From IMG/VR virus record IMGVR_UViG_3300032516_000070, positions 1-39,541 of that record: a stretch of DNA of 39,541 bases. One strand, 5' to 3'. This document shows positions 37,409 to 39,541 of this stretch, piece by piece (the stretch's first letter is position 1; the number at the start of each line of letters is the position of its first letter). The notes under the pieces are model-generated. The model saw only the letters and a program-made list of their open reading frames with translations, was not told the DNA's origin and searched no databases. The stretch is from a virus. The position numbers were made by a program, and so were the translations under genes.

Positions 37409-38323
37409 TCACTTGATTCCGCTTGCGGTCGCGTAACAGAATTCGGTCGTTACCATCGCGGCGGTTGCAGTCGTAAGACGGAACTTGATATGAGTGAGTC
37501 CTTTGACGTTCACTGGTTTCGTCTGGTTCGTGCTCTTCGCCTGCGTCACGTGGGAGGTAACCAGTGGGAGAGTGGTCGTATCGTAGTTGAGCCCGCCATC
37601 GACGCTGCCTAGTATCGTGAGGGTAAAGGTTGCTGCTCCCGCGGCTACTGAGCCCGGGCGGAGGGTGATTGCCACTGTCTCCAGTCCCTCGACGTCCATT
37701 GCGGTATCGGTATCCGGTGCCGCGAGGGTGAGAGTCGAGTTGGTTCCGGTCCAGGTGTAGTCTTCTCTCCGTGCATCAGCTTCGGCTTCCTCGTACATCA
37801 CATGGAGATTGCACTCATTCACGATTACGAAGGTTGTGTCGGTGCTCAGAGCGACGGCCCACGGCTTGTCGACGGTTATTACCGTTGCGCTGTTGTCTAT
37901 TATCTTCCGGACCTGACCTGCTCCGGTTCCTCCGGTGCATATTACCCATGAGCCTATGAGGTCATCCGCGGTCCATCCGGCCGCGGTCTTGGTTCCGGTG
38001 GTGGAGGTTGAGGAAGCGAAGGTTCCCGAGCCGGTGCCCAACGTCGGGGTCATTGTCGCGGGCGCCGGACCTGTCGCTGCTGCGATTATGTAGAGGAATC
38101 TTCCCTTGACGTAGAACAGATTGGGGGCGAGCTTCGAGTAATTCTTGTTCGCGTCCCTTACTGCGACGTACAATAAGGGTTGCTTCGGGAGCTTGCTGAG
38201 CCTGTATGCCTGTGCAGCGATGCCCGTCATTGGAAAATAATCGTCCTCAACGGGGTTCGATGATTGCGGATATACCAGTCCTGGTGAGTTCTCTCTGCCT
38301 TGGTCTATGTTCGTGCCTGACAT
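37409..38323 (-). CDS. Virion structural protein candidate after capsid gene
   Basis: 304 residues from ATG 38323, behind CGGAGGAACAGAC (upstream frame MHKGAIR is in the hairpin region and was rejected). The middle holds Gly/Thr-rich strands (T-L-G-T-G-S-G-T-F-A-S-S-T-S-T-T-G-T) and a V-I-C-T-G-G-T-G-A-G-Q-V-R-K-I-I-D strand pattern. The C-terminal 100 residues resemble an Ig-like beta-sandwich (VETVAITLRPGS-like, FTLTILGSVDGGLNYD). Direct position behind the capsid gene suggests a capsid fibre or decoration protein. Confidence 0.7.
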   Translation of the reverse strand: MSGTNIDQGRENSPGLVYPQSSNPVEDDYFPMTGIAAQAYRLSKLPKQPLLYVAVRDANKNYSKLAPNLFYVKGRFLYIIAAATGPAPATMTPTLGTGSGTFASSTSTTGTKTAAGWTADDLIGSWVICTGGTGAGQVRKIIDNSATVITVDKPWAVALSTDTTFVIVNECNLHVMYEEAEADARREDYTWTGTNSTLTLAAPDTDTAMDVEGLETVAITLRPGSVAAGAATFTLTILGSVDGGLNYDTTTLPLVTSHVTQAKSTNQTKPVNVKGLTHIKFRLTTATAAMVTTEFCYATASGIK

Positions 38324-38353
38324 GTCTGTTCCTCCGGTATAGTATAGAGAGGA

Positions 38354-38374
38354 AAGGGGGCGTATAGCCCCCTT
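38354..38374 (-). terminator. Hairpin behind the capsid gene
   Basis: On the minus strand AAGGGGGC and GCCCCCTT pair perfectly around TATAC, followed by TCCTCTCTAT. It is 20 bases past the capsid stop. Likely a partial terminator or RNA stabiliser that raises capsid protein relative to downstream genes. Confidence 0.6.
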
Positions 38375-38392
38375 ATGCACTTCCCAGCCCGA

Positions 38393-39265
38393 TTACAGGC
38401 CGGTCAGGGTGCAGATGGAATCGGTCTGCTTGATTCTGGGGACTATCTCCTCGAAGACGAGGAACTCCGGGTCATCGACGCCGTTGTATTCCGGATTCCG
38501 TGGAACGGTCTGGACATCCCTGGCTATTACCAGGTCGATGCATTCTCCATTTGGGTCCACAGGGGTGAGCATCCCGGTGTTCGCCGTGATGTCCGCAGAC
38601 TTCAGTATCGCCGCCTGTCCGGTCCCGCCCGCATTGAGGATCTTGAGCACTGCGTCGTACTCGCTCACTCCAGTTGTGGAGAACGAGTTCACGACTTCGT
38701 GGAAGTTCCCGGGAGCGAGGGTCAGGTTGAAGCTCCAGTCCGCAGCGCTGTCTGTCTCCAGGACAGCCATCGCCAGGTTGAGCTTGATTATCATGTTCCC
38801 GTAGGTGCTCGTTACCGAGCTCGTGCCTTCCGTGTTGCCGGCCGATTCGTAAAGTCCGTTGATGTCAGCCGTGACACCGTCCTGGGCCCAGTACCGGATG
38901 AGGAGGTCATCCTCGAGCTTGGCGAGGGTGTGATATGCGCTGTCTCTTGCAGCGCTCTCGAAGTCCTTGCCCTTGGCGGCATAGGCATCGATGGTGCGCC
39001 TCGGGACCGTGAACTTCTGGGCGAGCGTGGGGACCTTGAGGGTCGACGCAGCGACCTTGATGTTGTCCGCAGGGATGGTCTTCGGCTTCAGACCGAAGGA
39101 GATGCCGGCGGGGCCCATCTCGGTTATCTTGTCGTAGTTGAGCTCGGTCTCTCCAGACTCCAGAACGGTCGTCTTTGCGAAGAGCCTGCGTCCCATTATC
39201 CGCTGCCGGAATGGGGGGACCATCTGCTTGTCGAACTGCTTTGCCGCATCCTCGTACACTGTCAT
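38393..39265 (-). CDS. Major capsid protein, encapsulin-like HK97 fold
   Basis: 290 residues. The order of parts parallels encapsulins: G-R-R-L-F near 26-30, a strand-rich segment to about 85, L-A-Q-K-F-T-V-P-R-R-T-I-D-A-Y-A-A-K-G (spine helix start), A-R-D-S-A-Y-H-T-L-A-K-L-E-D-D-L-L-I-R-Y, then F-N-L-T-L-A-P-G-N-F-H-E-V-V-N-S with I-L-N-A-G-G, and a terminal beta part E-F-L-V-F-E-E-I-V. Encapsulins and this phage capsid group share ancestry. The ribosome site AGGAGGAATAG is among the strongest in the genome. It is flanked by protease/scaffold and decoration genes as expected. Confidence 0.88.
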   Translation of the reverse strand: MTVYEDAAKQFDKQMVPPFRQRIMGRRLFAKTTVLESGETELNYDKITEMGPAGISFGLKPKTIPADNIKVAASTLKVPTLAQKFTVPRRTIDAYAAKGKDFESAARDSAYHTLAKLEDDLLIRYWAQDGVTADINGLYESAGNTEGTSSVTSTYGNMIIKLNLAMAVLETDSAADWSFNLTLAPGNFHEVVNSFSTTGVSEYDAVLKILNAGGTGQAAILKSADITANTGMLTPVDPNGECIDLVIARDVQTVPRNPEYNGVDDPEFLVFEEIVPRIKQTDSICTLTGL

Positions 39266-39325
39266 CGTCTATTCCTCCTAGTATCTTTTGACTGGTTCTC
39301 CTTGATTTGTTGAGCTTGAGCGGTC

Positions 39326-39541
39326 CTACAGCTTTGAGAGGACCCAGATGTTCGCTGCCGCCGATGTCGTGTCCACGGTTTCTTCGGCGGTTCCGACCTC
39401 TATGATTCCCGGGTTCCTTCCGAAGACGAAGAGGATTCGCCCTATGCTGGCGTGGGCGCTGGTCGTGTAGCAGAGCGAGACGCACGTTCCATCGCACTTG
39501 TACGCGATGGGGATTATCGTTCCGTCCTCGCTCGAGGCCGC
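39326..39541 (-). CDS. Capsid decoration protein candidate (3' part; begins at 847)
   Basis: This is the C-terminal end of the gene that enters from position 847 through the circle junction; 39415-39541 duplicates 1-127. Stop TAG at 39328-39326. The unique part of this fragment encodes the last 29 residues, ending A-A-A-N-I-W-V-L-S-K-L. AGGAGAACC and AGGAGGAATAG follow before the capsid gene. Confidence 0.8.
   Translation of the reverse strand, partial: AASSEDGTIIPIAYKCDGTCVSLCYTTSAHASIGRILFVFGRNPGIIEVGTAEETVDTTSAAANIWVLSKL
39415..39541. repeat. Terminal direct repeat, right copy
   Basis: Identical to 1-127; see that entry. Unique genome length is therefore about 39,414 bp. Confidence 0.95.

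Noticed and set aside
38375-39313. Plus-strand frame of about 312 codons
   Set aside because: Antisense to the major capsid gene, which has clear family features and a strong ribosome site.

Overview
This window looks like the complete genome of a tailed dsDNA virus (Caudoviricetes-type head and tail genes), most likely infecting an archaeon. The first 127 bases are repeated exactly as the last 127 bases (1-127 = 39415-39541). The sequence is therefore best read as a circular map of about 39,414 bp whose arbitrary cut falls inside a head gene. The archaeal assignment rests on four things: TATA boxes 20-35 bp upstream of first genes in operons, two of them with leaderless starts; GGTGA/GGAGG ribosome sites; a very high density of tiny CxxC zinc-ribbon proteins; and no recognisable peptidoglycan-cleaving lysin. 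I cannot name the host more precisely. No integrase, DNA polymerase, helicase, tRNA, rRNA or CRISPR array was recognised.

Every gene I can support lies on the minus strand, so the order of transcription is from high to low coordinates. Early/accessory region (21371 down to 8987): a promoter drives two ribbon-helix-helix-like proteins, a ParB-type helix-turn-helix protein and a ParB/DGQHR-type protein. After this come about thirty small genes, roughly twenty of them with zinc-ribbon or knuckle cysteine pairs. Among them are a winged-helix protein, a dCMP-deaminase-like enzyme, a MazG-like protein, a beta-class DNA methyltransferase, an HNH nuclease and a small CxxCxxCC protein.

Late region (8911 down to 1, through the circle junction, then 39541 down to 22160): small and large terminase, portal, zinc ribbons, Mu-F-like head protein, a block of unknown head-region genes (one a second CxxCxxCC protein), protease/scaffold, a decoration-protein candidate that spans the junction, an encapsulin-like major capsid protein, small head genes, and a 1769-residue beta-solenoid protein. 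Next come two membrane proteins, head-tail adaptor, stopper (fused to LamG-like and FN3 domains), gp10-like protein, tail terminator, tail tube, chaperone, two very short tape-measure-like proteins, a tail-tip protein and the tail hub. The late unit ends in a hairpin-T7 terminator.

Between the late terminator and the early promoter lie about 770 bases without a convincing gene. They hold repeated GAATACAG-like words, several AT-rich palindromes, a GT/GA-rich strand and a strong hairpin. This is the best candidate for the replication origin and control region. Frequent 1-4 base stop/start overlaps (ATGA, TAATG, GTGA) show tight translational coupling throughout, and they were used to choose most starts.
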